DNA of 64,000 nt from Streptomyces katrae (GCF_000717655.1 NZ_JNZY01000031.1:18416-82415); one strand, 5' to 3'; counted from the stretch's first letter, positions 25,793-36,069 are shown. Numbers and translations are program-made. The notes: generated from the letters alone by a model not told the origin.

Positions 25793-26545
25793 ATGATTCC
25801 GGCCGAAGGCGACCCGCACCGCATCCTCGTCGTCGACGACGAGCCCGCCGTGCGGGAGGCGCTGCGCCGCAGCCTCGCCTTCGAGGGGTACGCCGTGCAG
25901 ACCGCCGTCGACGGGCTCGACGCCCTCGACAAGGCGGCCTCGTACGAGCCCGGCCTGATCGTCCTCGACATCCAGATGCCCCGTATGGACGGACTGACGG
26001 CGGCCCGCCGGCTGCGTGCCGCCGGCAGCACCACCCCGATCCTGATGCTCACCGCCCGCGACACCGTCGGCGACCGCGTCACGGGCCTCGACGCGGGCGC
26101 CGACGACTACCTCGTCAAGCCCTTCGAGCTCGACGAGCTCTTCGCCCGCGTCCGCGCCCTGCTGCGCCGCAGCGCGTACGCCGTCCCGCGGCCCGGCGGC
26201 GTCGAGGCCGAGGAGACGGACACGCTGGCGTTCGGCGACCTGCGCATGGACCTCGCCACCCGCGAGGTCACCCGGTCCGGACGCCCGGTGGAGCTCACCC
26301 GCACCGAGTTCACGCTGCTCGAGATGTTCCTGGCGCACCCGCGCCAGGTGCTGACCCGCGAGCAGATCCTCAAGACCGTCTGGGGCTTCGACTTCGAGCC
26401 GAGTTCCAACTCCCTGGACGTGTACGTGATGTACCTGCGGCGCAAGACCGAGGCCGGCGGCGAGCCCCGCCTGGTGCACACCGTGCGCGGGGTGGGCTAC
26501 GTCCTGCGCGCCGCGGGGGCCGGCGACTCCGGAGGGCACGAGTGA
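25793..26545 (+). CDS. OmpR-family response regulator
   Basis: A 250-residue response regulator. The receiver has [10 protein letters not shown] at the start and phospho-acceptor Asp59 in [12 protein letters not shown]; the end [12 protein letters not shown] has the conserved Lys. The DNA-binding winged helix covers residues ~150-245 ([37 protein letters not shown]). It is co-transcribed with the histidine kinase, whose GTG overlaps its stop (GTGA), and lies 51 bases after the HtrA-like protease. The arrangement resembles MprAB/CseBC-type envelope-stress systems. Confidence 0.93.
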   Translation: MIPAEGDPHRILVVDDEPAVREALRRSLAFEGYAVQTAVDGLDALDKAASYEPGLIVLDIQMPRMDGLTAARRLRAAGSTTPILMLTARDTVGDRVTGLDAGADDYLVKPFELDELFARVRALLRRSAYAVPRPGGVEAEETDTLAFGDLRMDLATREVTRSGRPVELTRTEFTLLEMFLAHPRQVLTREQILKTVWGFDFEPSSNSLDVYVMYLRRKTEAGGEPRLVHTVRGVGYVLRAAGAGDSGGHE

Positions 26546-27975
26546 GCCCGGTCGCCCGGTTCCGTGCGCTGCCGCTGCGCTCGCGGCTCGCGCTGCTGGT
26601 CACGGTCGCGGTGGCGGTCGCCGTCGCGGCCGTCGCCGTCGTCAGCTGGTTCATGGTGCGTACGCAGCTGAAGGGCCAGCTGGACAGCTCGCTGCGCTCC
26701 ACCAACGCCAGCGCGCAGGCCAATCAGACGCTGCCCCAGCTCGGCTGCCGGGAGCAGGTGCCCGGCGCGATCGTGAACAACCTGAGCGCGCAGGTGCAGA
26801 TCGTGCTGCCCACGGGCGGGCGCTGCTGGGTTGACGGCAAGAACACCCTCCCGGTGACGGGGTACGACCTCGAGGTCGCCCGGGGCGAGCGCGGCCCGGT
26901 GCTGTACGACGGCCACACCACGGACGGCACGCCCGTACGGGTCTACACCCAGCCGGTGAACGTCACCGGCCCGGTGGGCGGCAGCGTCGCCATCTCGGTC
27001 GCCAAGCCGCTCGCCGACATCGAGAAGCCGCTGTCCACGCTGGCCTGGGTGCTGCTCTTCGTCTGCGGGGTCGGTGTCGTCGGCGCGGGCGCGGCCGGCC
27101 TGTGGGTGGCCCGTACGGGGCTGCGGCCGGTCGACGAGCTCACGGGCGCCGTCGAGCACATCGCCCGGACCGAGGACCTCACCGTGCAGATCCCGCACGA
27201 CGGCGACGACGAGATCGCCCGCCTGTCGCGGTCCTTCAATTCCATGACCGCGGCGCTCGCCTCCTCCCAGGAGCGGCAGGCCCAGCTGATCGCGGACGCC
27301 GGCCACGAGCTGCGCACGCCGCTGACCTCGCTGCGGACCAACATCGAGCTGCTCGCGCGCAGCGAGGAGACCGGCCGGGCCATCCCGCCCGAGGACCGCA
27401 AGGAGCTGCTGGCCTCGGTCAAGGCGCAGATGACGGAGCTGGCCGCGCTGATCGGCGACCTCCAGGAACTGTCCCGTCCGGACGCGGCCCCGCCCGCCAG
27501 GCTGGAGGTGGTGGCGCTGCAGGAGATCGTGCGGACCGCGCTGTCCCGGGCCCGGCTGCGCGGCCCCGAGCTGGACTTCACGTCCGACCTGGAGCCCTGG
27601 TACGTGCGGGGGGAGGCGGCGGCGCTGGAGCGGGCGGTCGTCAACGTCCTCGACAACGCGGTGAAGTTCAGCCCGCCCGGCGGCTCGGTGGAGGTCTCGC
27701 TGCGGGCGGGCGAGCTGACCGTACGCGACCACGGTCCCGGTGTCCCGGCCGAGGACCTCCCGCACGTGTTCGAGCGGTTCTGGCGGTCCCCGTCGGCCCG
27801 GGCCCTGCCGGGCAGCGGACTCGGGCTGTCGATCGTGGCCCGTACGGCGCAGCGCGCCGGCGGCAGCGCCGAGCTGCGCGCCCCCGTGGACGGCGGCCCG
27901 GGCACGGAGGCCCTGCTGCGCATTCCGGGGGCCCCGGCCCCGCCGCCGGCCGACCGGCCGGACCCGGCCGGCTGA
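26542..27975 (+). CDS. HAMP-domain sensor histidine kinase
   Basis: A 477-residue kinase: membrane helix 1 ([20 protein letters not shown]), a ~110-residue extracytoplasmic sensor with CREQ and two cysteines ([16 protein letters not shown]), membrane helix 2 ([20 protein letters not shown]), HAMP, dimerisation domain with His255 ([11 protein letters not shown]) and ATPase domain with [16 protein letters not shown] and GSGLGLSIV. The two sensor cysteines could sense redox. It pairs with the response regulator upstream and the PDZ-less HtrA-like protease. Confidence 0.93.
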   Translation: MSPVARFRALPLRSRLALLVTVAVAVAVAAVAVVSWFMVRTQLKGQLDSSLRSTNASAQANQTLPQLGCREQVPGAIVNNLSAQVQIVLPTGGRCWVDGKNTLPVTGYDLEVARGERGPVLYDGHTTDGTPVRVYTQPVNVTGPVGGSVAISVAKPLADIEKPLSTLAWVLLFVCGVGVVGAGAAGLWVARTGLRPVDELTGAVEHIARTEDLTVQIPHDGDDEIARLSRSFNSMTAALASSQERQAQLIADAGHELRTPLTSLRTNIELLARSEETGRAIPPEDRKELLASVKAQMTELAALIGDLQELSRPDAAPPARLEVVALQEIVRTALSRARLRGPELDFTSDLEPWYVRGEAAALERAVVNVLDNAVKFSPPGGSVEVSLRAGELTVRDHGPGVPAEDLPHVFERFWRSPSARALPGSGLGLSIVARTAQRAGGSAELRAPVDGGPGTEALLRIPGAPAPPPADRPDPAG

Positions 27976-28036
27976 CAGGGGCCGGACCCGGCCCGGAGCC
28001 GGACCCGGCCCGGGGCGTCCCGGCCGAGTACCGGGC
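27976..28036. terminator. GC-rich inter-gene repeat, possible terminator
   Basis: Two near-identical GCCGGACCCGGCCCGG copies (starting ~27982 and ~27999) sit between the kinase stop and the convergent PI-PLC stop. Each is self-complementary and could end both transcripts. No T-run follows, so this is tentative. Confidence 0.4.
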
Positions 28037-28930
28037 TCAGTTGTGCCGGATCAGGGAGGCGACCAGGCCCGAGCGGGTGTTCGGAAAGTCCATCGGGACG
28101 ATCCCCAGCCCGGTCCGGCCGGCCAGCTCACCGCCGTCGACGAAGGCGTGCACCTGCGGGTTGAGCCGGTCGGAGTTCCAGCGCGGCGGCATGTAGGCGG
28201 CGGTGCTGACGTAGTTCACGAACAGCTTGCCGGGCTGCTGGACGGCCTTGCGGAAGTGGTTCTCGATCCGGCCGCGCTTGGCGAAGGGCTCGGTGTTGTA
28301 GTCGTCCTGGATGTCGAAGACGTTGCCGTCGCCGTAGCGCAGTCCGGGCAGGCCGCCGTTGTCGGCGAGGAGCACGACCTTGCCGCGGGCCTCGCCGAGG
28401 GTGGGCAGGCTGTCGGCGATGCGGAAGAGCGGGCGCCAGCCGCGGTGGTCGAGGTAGTCGTCGAAGACGGCGCGGAAGGTGGCGTCGCTGTCCGCCGAGT
28501 ACTCCTGCTTGAGCCGCATCAGCAGGGTCTCGGAGGGGTGCGCGGCAAGGAAGTTCGCGCAGGCGGCGAGGACGTCGCCGAACATCAGGTCCTGGAAGAA
28601 GGCCGCGTGGTGGATGGCGAACGAGCCGCCCGTGACGCGGCAGCGGACGTCGAGGAAGCGGATCCCGGAGTCGAGCTGCTGGGCGATCGAGATGTTCTGG
28701 CAGGCGACGTAGAGGCCGCCCTTGGTGGCGCCGGAGTCGTGCGTGCCGGGGATGGTCATCCGCTGCAGGGCCGTTGAGTCGCCGAGTCCGGCCATCCAGT
28801 CCTGCGTCCCGAGGGCAGCGCGGGTGCCGAGCGTGCGCGCGGAGGCGGGGGCCGCCGCTCCGAGGCCCACGGCCGTGCCCGCGCCCGCCGCCATCGCCCC
28901 GACCAGAAATGCCCGACGATCCAGTGCCAT
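28037..28930 (-). CDS. Tat-exported phosphatidylinositol-specific phospholipase C
   Basis: A 297-residue secreted enzyme that cleaves phosphatidylinositol. The signal has the Tat motif DRRAFLVG followed by an Ala/Gly-rich core and ASA cleavage site, so it is folded before export. The TIM-barrel X-domain has both catalytic histidines, in IPGTHDSGATKGG and AIHHAAFFQDL, and conserved RFLDVRCR. The ATG is preceded by AAAGGGGCGG. A palindromic repeat lies upstream (28961-28987). It could act on host or competitor membranes or recover inositol phosphate. Confidence 0.92.
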   Translation of the reverse strand: MALDRRAFLVGAMAAGAGTAVGLGAAAPASARTLGTRAALGTQDWMAGLGDSTALQRMTIPGTHDSGATKGGLYVACQNISIAQQLDSGIRFLDVRCRVTGGSFAIHHAAFFQDLMFGDVLAACANFLAAHPSETLLMRLKQEYSADSDATFRAVFDDYLDHRGWRPLFRIADSLPTLGEARGKVVLLADNGGLPGLRYGDGNVFDIQDDYNTEPFAKRGRIENHFRKAVQQPGKLFVNYVSTAAYMPPRWNSDRLNPQVHAFVDGGELAGRTGLGIVPMDFPNTRSGLVASLIRHN

Positions 28931-28960
28931 GTCCGCCCCTTTGCCGACCCGGTGATGGAT

Positions 28961-28987
28961 TCCCAGCCACGGCTGGGAGGTGCCCCC
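28961..28987. repeat. REP-like palindrome, second copy
   Basis: TCCCAGCCACGGCTGGGAGGTGCCCCC (inverted relative to the copy at 25199-25233) holds the same core: arms CCCAGCC and GGCTGGG followed by AGGTGCCCCC. It lies between the PI-PLC and TetR gene starts/stops. The resemblance of the two copies implies a mobile or copied repeat. Confidence 0.65.
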
Positions 28988-29032
28988 GGATTCTGGCGTG
29001 CGGGACCCGGCTTTACTACCCTCCGGTAGCAC

Positions 29033-29602
29033 TCACCTTTCGAGCAACTCGGCCATGGTGCGCAGCCCTTGGGCGAGCTCCCGCCCGTTCGGCGCCTGCT
29101 CCGGGTCGGTCAGGGTCTGCACCATCACCCCGGTCAGCAGGGCGATGTGCACCGACCCGAGGGCCCGTACGTCCTCCTCGGCGACCGCGTCCTCCGGCAC
29201 CCCGCGCAGCTGCGCGGCCACCATGCGGCGGGAGCGGCGCTGACCCTCGGCGAGGGCCGCGAGCAGCTCGGGCGAGGACTGCGCGTGGACGAAGGCCTCG
29301 ACGTTGGCGATCCAGAGCCAGCGCATGTCGCCGAAGTCCTGGATCTTGCGGTCCCAGGTGTCGGCGTACCGCTCCTCGGTGGTGTCGCCCTGGCCCGCGA
29401 GCCGACCGGACCCGGCGGCCCATTCGTCCATGGCGGCGAACAGCGCGAGGTTGAGCAGGGCCTCGCGGGAGCCGAAGTGGTAGCCGATGGCGGCCATGCT
29501 CACCTTCGACGCCGCGGCGATGTCGCGCACGGTCGTGCGCGAGTACCCCTTCTCCTCCAGGCAACGGCGCGCTCCGGCCAGCAGGTCCTCGCGATTTCCC
29601 AT
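29033..29602 (-). CDS. TetR-family regulator
   Basis: A 189-residue repressor. The N-terminal HTH is REDLLAGARRCLEEKGYSRT followed by TVRDIAAASKVSMAAIGYHF, the classic TetR pattern. The C-terminal ligand domain is helical. TACGAT (29609-29614) lies six bases before the ATG, suggesting a leaderless mRNA. It is divergent from an alpha/beta hydrolase gene with an inverted repeat between them (29627-29644), which makes that hydrolase its likely target. Confidence 0.9.
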   Translation of the reverse strand: MGNREDLLAGARRCLEEKGYSRTTVRDIAAASKVSMAAIGYHFGSREALLNLALFAAMDEWAAGSGRLAGQGDTTEERYADTWDRKIQDFGDMRWLWIANVEAFVHAQSSPELLAALAEGQRRSRRMVAAQLRGVPEDAVAEEDVRALGSVHIALLTGVMVQTLTDPEQAPNGRELAQGLRTMAELLER

Positions 29603-29626
29603 GCCGGGATCGTAGCCGTGCAGCGA

Positions 29627-29644
29627 CTTGGGCAAGCGCCCAAG
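29627..29644. promoter_or_regulatory. Inverted repeat between TetR and hydrolase genes
   Basis: CTTGGGC-AAGC-GCCCAAG is a 7-bp inverted repeat with a 4-base spacer. It overlaps the presumed -35 region of the TetR gene promoter. The position fits a TetR-family operator for autoregulation and control of the divergent hydrolase gene. Binding is inferred from position and symmetry. Confidence 0.55.
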
Positions 29645-29728
29645 ACAAACGTATTGCGCACCTGCCTAAACACTGGCAGTCTTCCTTGCGTCACCGCCAC
29701 AGCAGGACACACAGGGGAGAGCGGAACC

Positions 29729-30514
29729 ATGCGCCACACGCTGACGATCGACGGCCGCACGCTGTCGTACCGGGACTTCGGCGGCCCGGGCCGCCCGCTG
29801 CTCGCCCTGCACGGGGGCATGTCCGAAGGCCTCGCCTTCGCCGGCCTGACCGACGTCCTGGGCAACGACTGGCGGGTCATCGCCCCCGACCAGCGCGGCC
29901 ACGGCGACTCCGGCCGGGCCGCCGACTACGGCCGCGCCGGATACGTCTCCGACGCCGTCGCCCTGCTCGACCACCTCGGCCTCGATGCCCCCGTCGCCCT
30001 CCTCGGCTACTCCCTCGGCGGGCTCAACGCCGTCCACCTGGCAGCCGCCCACCCCGAGCGGATCTCGGCGCTCATCGCCGTGGATTCCACCGTGGAGGTC
30101 CACCCCGTCCCGCAGGGGGCGGTCTTCGACTTCCTCCACGGCATGCGGTACACCGCCCCCACCCGCGAGGAGCTCCTCGCCGCGGCCGGGCCGGTGGGCT
30201 CCCGGTTCGTCGAGCAGGTGCTGCGCCCGCTCCCGTCCGGCGAGGGCTGGCGGCTGCCGTTCCACCCGCAGGACATGCTCGACTCCATCGAAGGCTGCCG
30301 CGGCGACCACTGGGACGCCTGGCTCGCGAGCAGCTGCCCGGCCGTGCTGATCCACGGCACCGGCAGCCAGGCGCTCACCCAGGACACGGCCGACGCGATG
30401 GTCGCCCGGCGGCCCGGGACCTCGTACGCGCCCCTGGACGGGGACCACTTCGTGCCGTTCACGGACCCGGCGGGCTTCCACGAGGCCGTGGGGAAGTTCC
30501 TCGCGACGCTCTGA
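29729..30514 (+). CDS. alpha/beta hydrolase
   Basis: A 261-residue hydrolase with the standard fold: oxyanion motif LLALHGGMSEG, nucleophile elbow GYSLGG (Ser in the middle), a cap region and a late HFVPF that supplies the catalytic histidine. The substrate could be an ester, epoxide or lactone. It is divergently arranged with the TetR gene; a GGGGAGAGCGG site precedes the ATG. The gene ends before a strong bidirectional terminator. Confidence 0.9.
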   Translation: MRHTLTIDGRTLSYRDFGGPGRPLLALHGGMSEGLAFAGLTDVLGNDWRVIAPDQRGHGDSGRAADYGRAGYVSDAVALLDHLGLDAPVALLGYSLGGLNAVHLAAAHPERISALIAVDSTVEVHPVPQGAVFDFLHGMRYTAPTREELLAAAGPVGSRFVEQVLRPLPSGEGWRLPFHPQDMLDSIEGCRGDHWDAWLASSCPAVLIHGTGSQALTQDTADAMVARRPGTSYAPLDGDHFVPFTDPAGFHEAVGKFLATL

Positions 30515-30554
30515 CGGCCATGACCGTCCCGTCACGGGGGTACGGGGCAGATGC

Positions 30555-30592
30555 CGAAGGGGCGGCGGGCCGCAGGGCCCGCCGCCCCTTCG
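30555..30592. terminator. Bidirectional terminator between hydrolase and 5'-nucleotidase
   Basis: Arms CGAAGGGGCGGCGGGC (30555-30570) and GCCCGCCGCCCCTTCG (30577-30592) are perfect 16-bp complements with a six-base loop. It lies between convergent genes and can stop transcription from both sides. Confidence 0.85.
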
Positions 30593-30638
30593 GGGGTGGT
30601 TGTTGCGTACAGACCGTCGCCGGTGCCGTACGCAGGTG

Positions 30639-32453
30639 TTACTTGACGACCGTGATGCGGTCCGCCGCCGGCGGGGCGATCGGAGCGGCCTCGGTCGACT
30701 TCGCCAGGTAGGCGTTGAACGCCTCCAGGTCGGGCACGCCGACCAGCTTGTTCTTGTGCTCCTTCAGGACGGTGAAGCCGTCACCGCCGCCCGCGAGGAA
30801 CTCGTTCATCGCGACCCGGTAGGTCTTGGCGGGGTCGATCGCCGCGCCGTTCAGCTTCACCGAGTCCACGACGATGCGGTCCGCGCCCGTCTTCGTCATG
30901 TCCAGGGTGTAGGTGAAGCCCTTCGAGACCTGCAGGATCTTCGGGTTCGCGCCGTTGACCGGGCCGCTGACCTGCTGCTGGAGCGCGGTGATCAGCTGCG
31001 CCCCCGTCAGGTCGACGATGTTCATCAGGTTGTTGAACGGCTGGACCGTGTAGGACTCGCCGTACGTCACGACGCCGTCGCCCTCGGCGCCCGCGGCCTT
31101 GTAGGCCAGGTCGGCGCGGATGCCGCCGGGGTTCATGATGGCCAGCTGCGCGCCGCCCTTGGCCGCCGGGGCGGTGGCCTCCAGCTGCGCGTCGGCGATC
31201 AGGTCGCCGAGCGGCTTCTCGGGCGCCTCGGAGCCGCGGCCCGCGATGTCCGCCGAGATGTAGCCCATCGGACGGCCGGCGACCGGGGCCGCGAGCGCGT
31301 TCCAGCGGGTGATCAGCTCGGTCATGTCCGGTGCCTTGGGCTGGTCCCGGGTGACGACCTTGTTGACCGGCTTCGGCGCGAGGGCCGCCGTACGGACGAT
31401 GTCCTTGGTCTGGCGGTCGTACGTCAGCGTGGTGTCCGTGAACAGGCGGCCGTAGGAGGCGGCCGAGGTCACCATGCGCGGGTTGCCGGCCGGATCCGGG
31501 ATGTTGCAGGCGTACGCCTGGTGCGTGTGGCCGGTCACCAGCGCGTCGACCTTCGGGTCCACGTTCTTGGCGATGTCCACGATCGCGCCCGAGATGCCGG
31601 CGCCGGCGCCCGGGGTGTTGCAGTCGTAGTTGTAGGCGCCGTTCGCGGGCAGGCCGCCCTCGTGGATGAGCGCGACGATCGACTTGACGCCCTGCTTGTT
31701 CAGCTCGGCGGCGTACTTGTTGATCGTCTCGACCTCGTCGCCGAACTTCAGGCCCTTGACGCCCTCGGCGGTGACGACGTCCGGAGTGCCCTCCAGGGTG
31801 ACGCCGATGAAGCCGATCTTCACGTCCCCCTTCTTCCAGATGAAGGTGGGGTTCATCATCGGACGCTTGGTCTTCTCGTCCGTGACGTTCGCCGCGAGGT
31901 ACTTGAACTCGGAGCCCGTGAACTCCTTGCCCATCTCGAAGCAGCCCTCGACCGGGTGGCAGCCGCCGTACGCCATGCGGCGCAGCTCGGTCTTCCCCTC
32001 GTCGAACTCGTGGTTGCCGACGCTGGTGACGTCCAGCTTGAGCTTGTTGAGCGCCTCGACGGTGGGCTCGTCGTGGAAGAGACCGGACAGCATCGGGCTG
32101 CCGCCGATCATGTCGCCGGCCGCGGCCGTGACGGAGTACTCGTGGCCCTTGCGGGCCTCGCGCAGGCTGGTCGCCAGGTACTCGACACCACCGGCGGGTA
32201 TCGCCTTGGCGGTGCCGTCCGGCTGACGCTCGCTCACGGTGCCAGAGGAGCCCTGCGGCGGCTCCAGCGTGCCGTGGAAGTCGTTGAACGACAGCATCTG
32301 CACATCGACGGTGCGGCTCTTGCCGGCACCGCCACCACTCGCGGCACCGGCCGGCAGTGCGGCCGCGACCATCGCTCCGGCCCCGGCCGTGACGGCGATG
32401 GCGGCGAAGGTCAACCGGCGGGTTCGGCGGTGCCGTTGTGGCGTCGCTGACAT
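30639..32453 (-). CDS. secreted bifunctional metallophosphatase/5'-nucleotidase
   Basis: A 604-residue exported UshA-type enzyme that releases phosphate from nucleotides outside the cell. Signal peptide at residues 1-38 (hydrophobic core after RRTRRL, ending AGAAS). The dimetal site motifs are FNDFHGTLEP, GDMIGGSP, GNHEFDEG and TGHTHQAYAC; the C-terminal 5-nucleotidase domain has GGIRADLAY and YRVAMNEFLAGGGDGF. It stands near the phosphate genes ppk and pst, suggesting phosphate scavenging. It is divergent from mshD. Confidence 0.93.
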   Translation of the reverse strand: MSATPQRHRRTRRLTFAAIAVTAGAGAMVAAALPAGAASGGGAGKSRTVDVQMLSFNDFHGTLEPPQGSSGTVSERQPDGTAKAIPAGGVEYLATSLREARKGHEYSVTAAAGDMIGGSPMLSGLFHDEPTVEALNKLKLDVTSVGNHEFDEGKTELRRMAYGGCHPVEGCFEMGKEFTGSEFKYLAANVTDEKTKRPMMNPTFIWKKGDVKIGFIGVTLEGTPDVVTAEGVKGLKFGDEVETINKYAAELNKQGVKSIVALIHEGGLPANGAYNYDCNTPGAGAGISGAIVDIAKNVDPKVDALVTGHTHQAYACNIPDPAGNPRMVTSAASYGRLFTDTTLTYDRQTKDIVRTAALAPKPVNKVVTRDQPKAPDMTELITRWNALAAPVAGRPMGYISADIAGRGSEAPEKPLGDLIADAQLEATAPAAKGGAQLAIMNPGGIRADLAYKAAGAEGDGVVTYGESYTVQPFNNLMNIVDLTGAQLITALQQQVSGPVNGANPKILQVSKGFTYTLDMTKTGADRIVVDSVKLNGAAIDPAKTYRVAMNEFLAGGGDGFTVLKEHKNKLVGVPDLEAFNAYLAKSTEAAPIAPPAADRITVVK

Positions 32454-32628
32454 TTAGTCCCCTTTTGGACAGCGGTGAAACTCGGGAGGTCGGCGGCAGC
32501 CTATGGTCAACGCGCGTAGCACGACAGGGGGTAAGGGTGTCAGCCTGGTTACATGCAGAACACGGCTCACCGTCGGCCCGCTGCACGCACACCACCGCGG
32601 GCGCCTCCCGCGGTCGTACGCTCGATGC

Positions 32629-33561
32629 ATGACTGACGACGCAGCAGCGGCCCTGGAGCCGGGACGCCAGATTGAGACCCTCGACGAGCTGACGGGGGAA
32701 CAGGCCACGGCCGTGCTCACCCTCATCGAGGACGCGGCGCGCACGGACGGCACGACCGCCGTGTCCGAGCAGGGCCGTCTCCAGCTGCGCGGCGGGCGCC
32801 GCGAGGGGATCCGGCACTTCCTGCTCACCGAGAAGGGCCGGCTCGCCGGATACGGGCAACTGGAGGACACCGACCCGGTGGAGGCCCCCGCCGCCGAGCT
32901 CGTCGTCCACCCCGCGCTGCGCGGGCGCGGACACGGGCGGGCGCTGGGCTCGGCCCTGCTGGCCGCCTCCGGCAAGCGGATCCGGGTATGGGCGCACGGC
33001 GGCAAGTCCGCCGCCCGCCACCTCGCACAGGTCCTCGGCCTGACCCTGTTCCGGGAGCTGCGCCAGCTGCGCCGCCCGCTCGGCCCGGAGGGGCCCCCGC
33101 TGCCCGAGGTGGTGCTGCCGGCAGGAGTGACCGTACGCACCTTCGTGCCCGGCCAGGACGACGCGGCCTGGCTCGCGGTCAACGCGGCCGCCTTCGCCCA
33201 CCACCCCGAACAGGGCGCGCTGACCCAGCGGGACCTGAACGACCGCATCGCGCAGCCGTGGTTCGACCCCAAGGGCTTCTTCCTCGCCGAGCGGGACGGG
33301 GAGCTCGTCGGCTTCCACTGGACGAAGGTCCACGCCGAGGAGCGGCTCGGGGAGGTCTACGTGCTCGGCGTCCGCCCCGGCGCCCAGGGCGGCGGCCTCG
33401 GCAAGGCCCTCACCGCGATCGGCCTGCACCACCTCGCCGGGGCGGGACTGCCCACCGCGATGCTGTACGTGGACGCCGACAATCCGGCGGCCCTCGCCGT
33501 CTACGAGGGCCTCGGCTTCAGCACCCACGAGGTCGACCTGATGTACCGCACCGAGAGCTGA
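32629..33561 (+). CDS. mshD: mycothiol synthase MshD
   Basis: Catalyses the last step of mycothiol synthesis, acetylation of Cys-GlcN-Ins by acetyl-CoA. The 310-residue protein has two GNAT domains. The C-terminal one is active (VRPGAQGGGLGKALTAIGLH is the acetyl-CoA loop) and the N-terminal one has a similar loop (VHPALRGRGHGRALGSALL). TACGCT (32617-32622) lies six bases before the ATG, so the mRNA is probably leaderless. It is divergent from the 5'-nucleotidase gene. Confidence 0.94.
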   Translation: MTDDAAAALEPGRQIETLDELTGEQATAVLTLIEDAARTDGTTAVSEQGRLQLRGGRREGIRHFLLTEKGRLAGYGQLEDTDPVEAPAAELVVHPALRGRGHGRALGSALLAASGKRIRVWAHGGKSAARHLAQVLGLTLFRELRQLRRPLGPEGPPLPEVVLPAGVTVRTFVPGQDDAAWLAVNAAAFAHHPEQGALTQRDLNDRIAQPWFDPKGFFLAERDGELVGFHWTKVHAEERLGEVYVLGVRPGAQGGGLGKALTAIGLHHLAGAGLPTAMLYVDADNPAALAVYEGLGFSTHEVDLMYRTES

Positions 33562-33580
33562 GCCGCAGCCACGGGGGATG

Positions 33581-33620
33581 CCCGTACGGGTGCGCCGGAG
33601 GCGCGCGGGGCCCGTACGGG
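33581..33620 (+). terminator. Nested palindromes downstream of mshD
   Basis: CCCGTACGGG is present at 33581-33590 and 33611-33620. The two copies can pair with each other around an inner TGCGCC/GGCGCG stem, giving a 40-base hairpin 20 bases after the mshD stop. Each copy is also a small palindrome. Likely a terminator; a regulator site cannot be excluded. Confidence 0.55.
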
Positions 33621-33795
33621 TGTATTCCGGGCGCGGAAAAGACGTACTCGTGCACCACCCGGAGCCTGGAAGCAATGCGCCATTCACCGGACCTTAAGAC
33701 GCGCTTGCGACTCTCCCCGCATGCAGCCCCGACTCCCACTGACGGCGACCACTTCCGACGCGCCCGTCCTGCCGCTTGCGCGGAACAATGGAGTC

Positions 33796-36069
33796 ATGAG
33801 CCACCAGCCCAGCGCAGGCCCCACCGAGGTCCCCGCCCAGCACCCGTCTCACACGTCCACCGCCGCCTCCGCCGGTCCGGCGCCCAAGCCTGCGCGGATC
33901 GGCTCCATAGCCGCGCACCGCCCGCATTCCGGCCAGGGGCCCGGGCTGGCACCCGATCTCGACGCCGACCTGGACGCCTACGACGACAAAGAGGGCGGCG
34001 AGCTCCCGCCGGGGCGGTTCCTCGACCGCGAACGCAGCTGGCTGGCCTTCAACGAGCGGGTCCTGGAGCTGGCCGAGGACCCGGCGACCCCGCTGCTGGA
34101 ACGCGCCAACTTCCTGGCGATCTTCGCGAGCAACCTCGACGAGTTCTTCATGGTCCGCGTCGCCGGCCTCAAGCGCCGCATCGCGACCGGCGTCGCCACC
34201 CGTTCGGCCTCCGGGCTGCAGCCCCGCGAGGTGCTCGACCTGATCTGGACGCGCTCGCGCGAGCTCATGGCGCGGCACGCCGCCTGCTTCCAGCAGGACA
34301 TCTCGCCGCAGCTCGCCGAAGAGGGCATCCACCTCATCCGCTGGCCGGACCTCACCGAGAAGGAGCAGGCCCGCCTCTTCACGCTGTTCCGGAACCAGAT
34401 CTTCCCGGTGCTCACCCCGCTGGCCGTGGACCCCGCGCACCCGTTCCCGTACATCTCCGGGCTCTCCCTGAACCTGGCCGTCGTCGTCCGCAACCCGGTC
34501 AGCGGCCACCGCCACTTCGCCCGCGTCAAGGTCCCGCCGCTGCTCTCCCGCTTCCTGGAGGCCTCCCCGCAGCGCTACGTCCCCCTCGAGGACGTCATCG
34601 CCGCGCACCTGGAGGAGCTCTTCCCCGGCATGGAGGTGCTCGCGCACCACATGTTCCGGGTGACCCGCAACGAGGACCTCGAGGTCGAGGAGGACGACGC
34701 CGAGAACCTGCTCCAGGCCCTGGAGAAGGAGCTCATGCGGCGCCGCTTCGGCCCGCCGGTGCGCCTGGAGGTCGAGGAGTCCATCGACCCCGGCATCCTG
34801 GACCTCCTCGTGCAGGAGCTGAACGTCTCCGCCGCCGAGGTCTACCCGCTGCCCGGCCCGCTGGACCTGACCGGCCTCTTCGGCATCGCCTCCCTGGACC
34901 GGCCCGAGCTGAAGTACCCCAAGTTCGTCGCCGGCACCCACCGCGACCTCGCCGAGGTCGAGTCCGCGTCCGCGCCCGACATCTTCGCCGCGCTGCGCGA
35001 GCGGGACGTGCTGCTGCACCACCCGTACGACTCCTTCTCCACCTCGGTGCAGGCCTTCCTGGAGCAGGCCGCCGCCGACCCGGACGTCCTCGCGATCAAG
35101 CAGACGCTGTACCGGACCTCCGGCGACTCCCCGATCGTGGACGCCCTGATCGACGCCGCCGAATCCGGCAAGCAGGTCCTCGTGCTCGTCGAGATCAAAG
35201 CCCGCTTCGACGAGCAGGCCAACATCAAGTGGGCCCGCAAGCTGGAGGAGTCCGGCTGCCACGTCGTGTACGGCCTGGTGGGCCTGAAGACCCACTGCAA
35301 GCTGTCGCTCGTCGTCCGCCAGGAGGGCGACACCCTGCGCCGCTACTCCCACGTCGGCACCGGCAACTACCACCCCAAGACCGCCCGCCTGTACGAGGAC
35401 CTCGGCCTGCTCACCGCCGACCCGCAGGTCGGCGCGGACCTCTCCGACCTCTTCAACCGGCTGTCCGGGTACTCGCGCCGCGAGACCTACCGCCGGCTGA
35501 TCGTCGCGCCGCGCTCGCTGCGCGACGGGCTGATCTCGCGCATCGACAAGGAGGCCGCCCACCACCGGGCGGGCCGCCCCGCGTACGTGCGGCTCAAGAT
35601 GAACTCGATCGTCGACGAGGCCCTGATCGACTCGCTCTACCGGGCCTCCCAGGCAGGAGTGCCCGTCGACATCTGGGTCCGCGGCATCTGCGCCGTGCGC
35701 CCCGGGGTCCCCGGGCTCTCGGAGAACATCCGGGTCCGCTCGATCCTCGGCCGCTTCCTGGAACACTCCCGGGTCTTCGCCTTCGGCAACGGCGGCGAGC
35801 CCGAGGTGTGGATCGGCAGCGCCGACATGATGCACCGCAATCTCGACCGCCGCATCGAGGCACTGGTCAGGGTCGCCGACCCGGCCCACCGCGCGGCACT
35901 GGACCGGATGCTGGAGACCGGGATGTCCGACTCCACCTCCTCCTGGCACCTGGGCCCGGACGGCGAATGGACCCGGCACAGCACGGACCACGAAGGCCAG
36001 CCGCTGCGGCACGTTCAGGAGATGCTCATAGACGCCCGGAGGCGCCGGCGTGGCTCTGCCAAACCATGA
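33796..36069 (+). CDS. ppk: polyphosphate kinase PPK1
   Basis: Transfers the gamma-phosphate of ATP to growing inorganic polyphosphate. The 757-residue protein has a ~70-residue Pro/Ala-rich lead, the N domain ([20 protein letters not shown]), head domain and two phospholipase-D-like C domains. The autophosphorylated histidine is His519 in [19 protein letters not shown]. The start at ATG 33796 has GGAG just upstream; an ATG 25 codons earlier is also open. It overlaps the CHAD-domain gene by 20 bases. Streptomyces ppk is known to be controlled by PhoP under phosphate limitation. Confidence 0.95.
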   Translation: MSHQPSAGPTEVPAQHPSHTSTAASAGPAPKPARIGSIAAHRPHSGQGPGLAPDLDADLDAYDDKEGGELPPGRFLDRERSWLAFNERVLELAEDPATPLLERANFLAIFASNLDEFFMVRVAGLKRRIATGVATRSASGLQPREVLDLIWTRSRELMARHAACFQQDISPQLAEEGIHLIRWPDLTEKEQARLFTLFRNQIFPVLTPLAVDPAHPFPYISGLSLNLAVVVRNPVSGHRHFARVKVPPLLSRFLEASPQRYVPLEDVIAAHLEELFPGMEVLAHHMFRVTRNEDLEVEEDDAENLLQALEKELMRRRFGPPVRLEVEESIDPGILDLLVQELNVSAAEVYPLPGPLDLTGLFGIASLDRPELKYPKFVAGTHRDLAEVESASAPDIFAALRERDVLLHHPYDSFSTSVQAFLEQAAADPDVLAIKQTLYRTSGDSPIVDALIDAAESGKQVLVLVEIKARFDEQANIKWARKLEESGCHVVYGLVGLKTHCKLSLVVRQEGDTLRRYSHVGTGNYHPKTARLYEDLGLLTADPQVGADLSDLFNRLSGYSRRETYRRLIVAPRSLRDGLISRIDKEAAHHRAGRPAYVRLKMNSIVDEALIDSLYRASQAGVPVDIWVRGICAVRPGVPGLSENIRVRSILGRFLEHSRVFAFGNGGEPEVWIGSADMMHRNLDRRIEALVRVADPAHRAALDRMLETGMSDSTSSWHLGPDGEWTRHSTDHEGQPLRHVQEMLIDARRRRRGSAKP

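Noticed and set aside
30781..33687. Long minus-strand frame across mshD and the 5'-nucleotidase
   Set aside because: Opposes mshD and lies in another frame of the nucleotidase; no recognisable domain.
33670..33795. PHO box upstream of ppk
   Set aside because: Only one half-site-like ATTCACC is present, with no second repeat at 11-base spacing.
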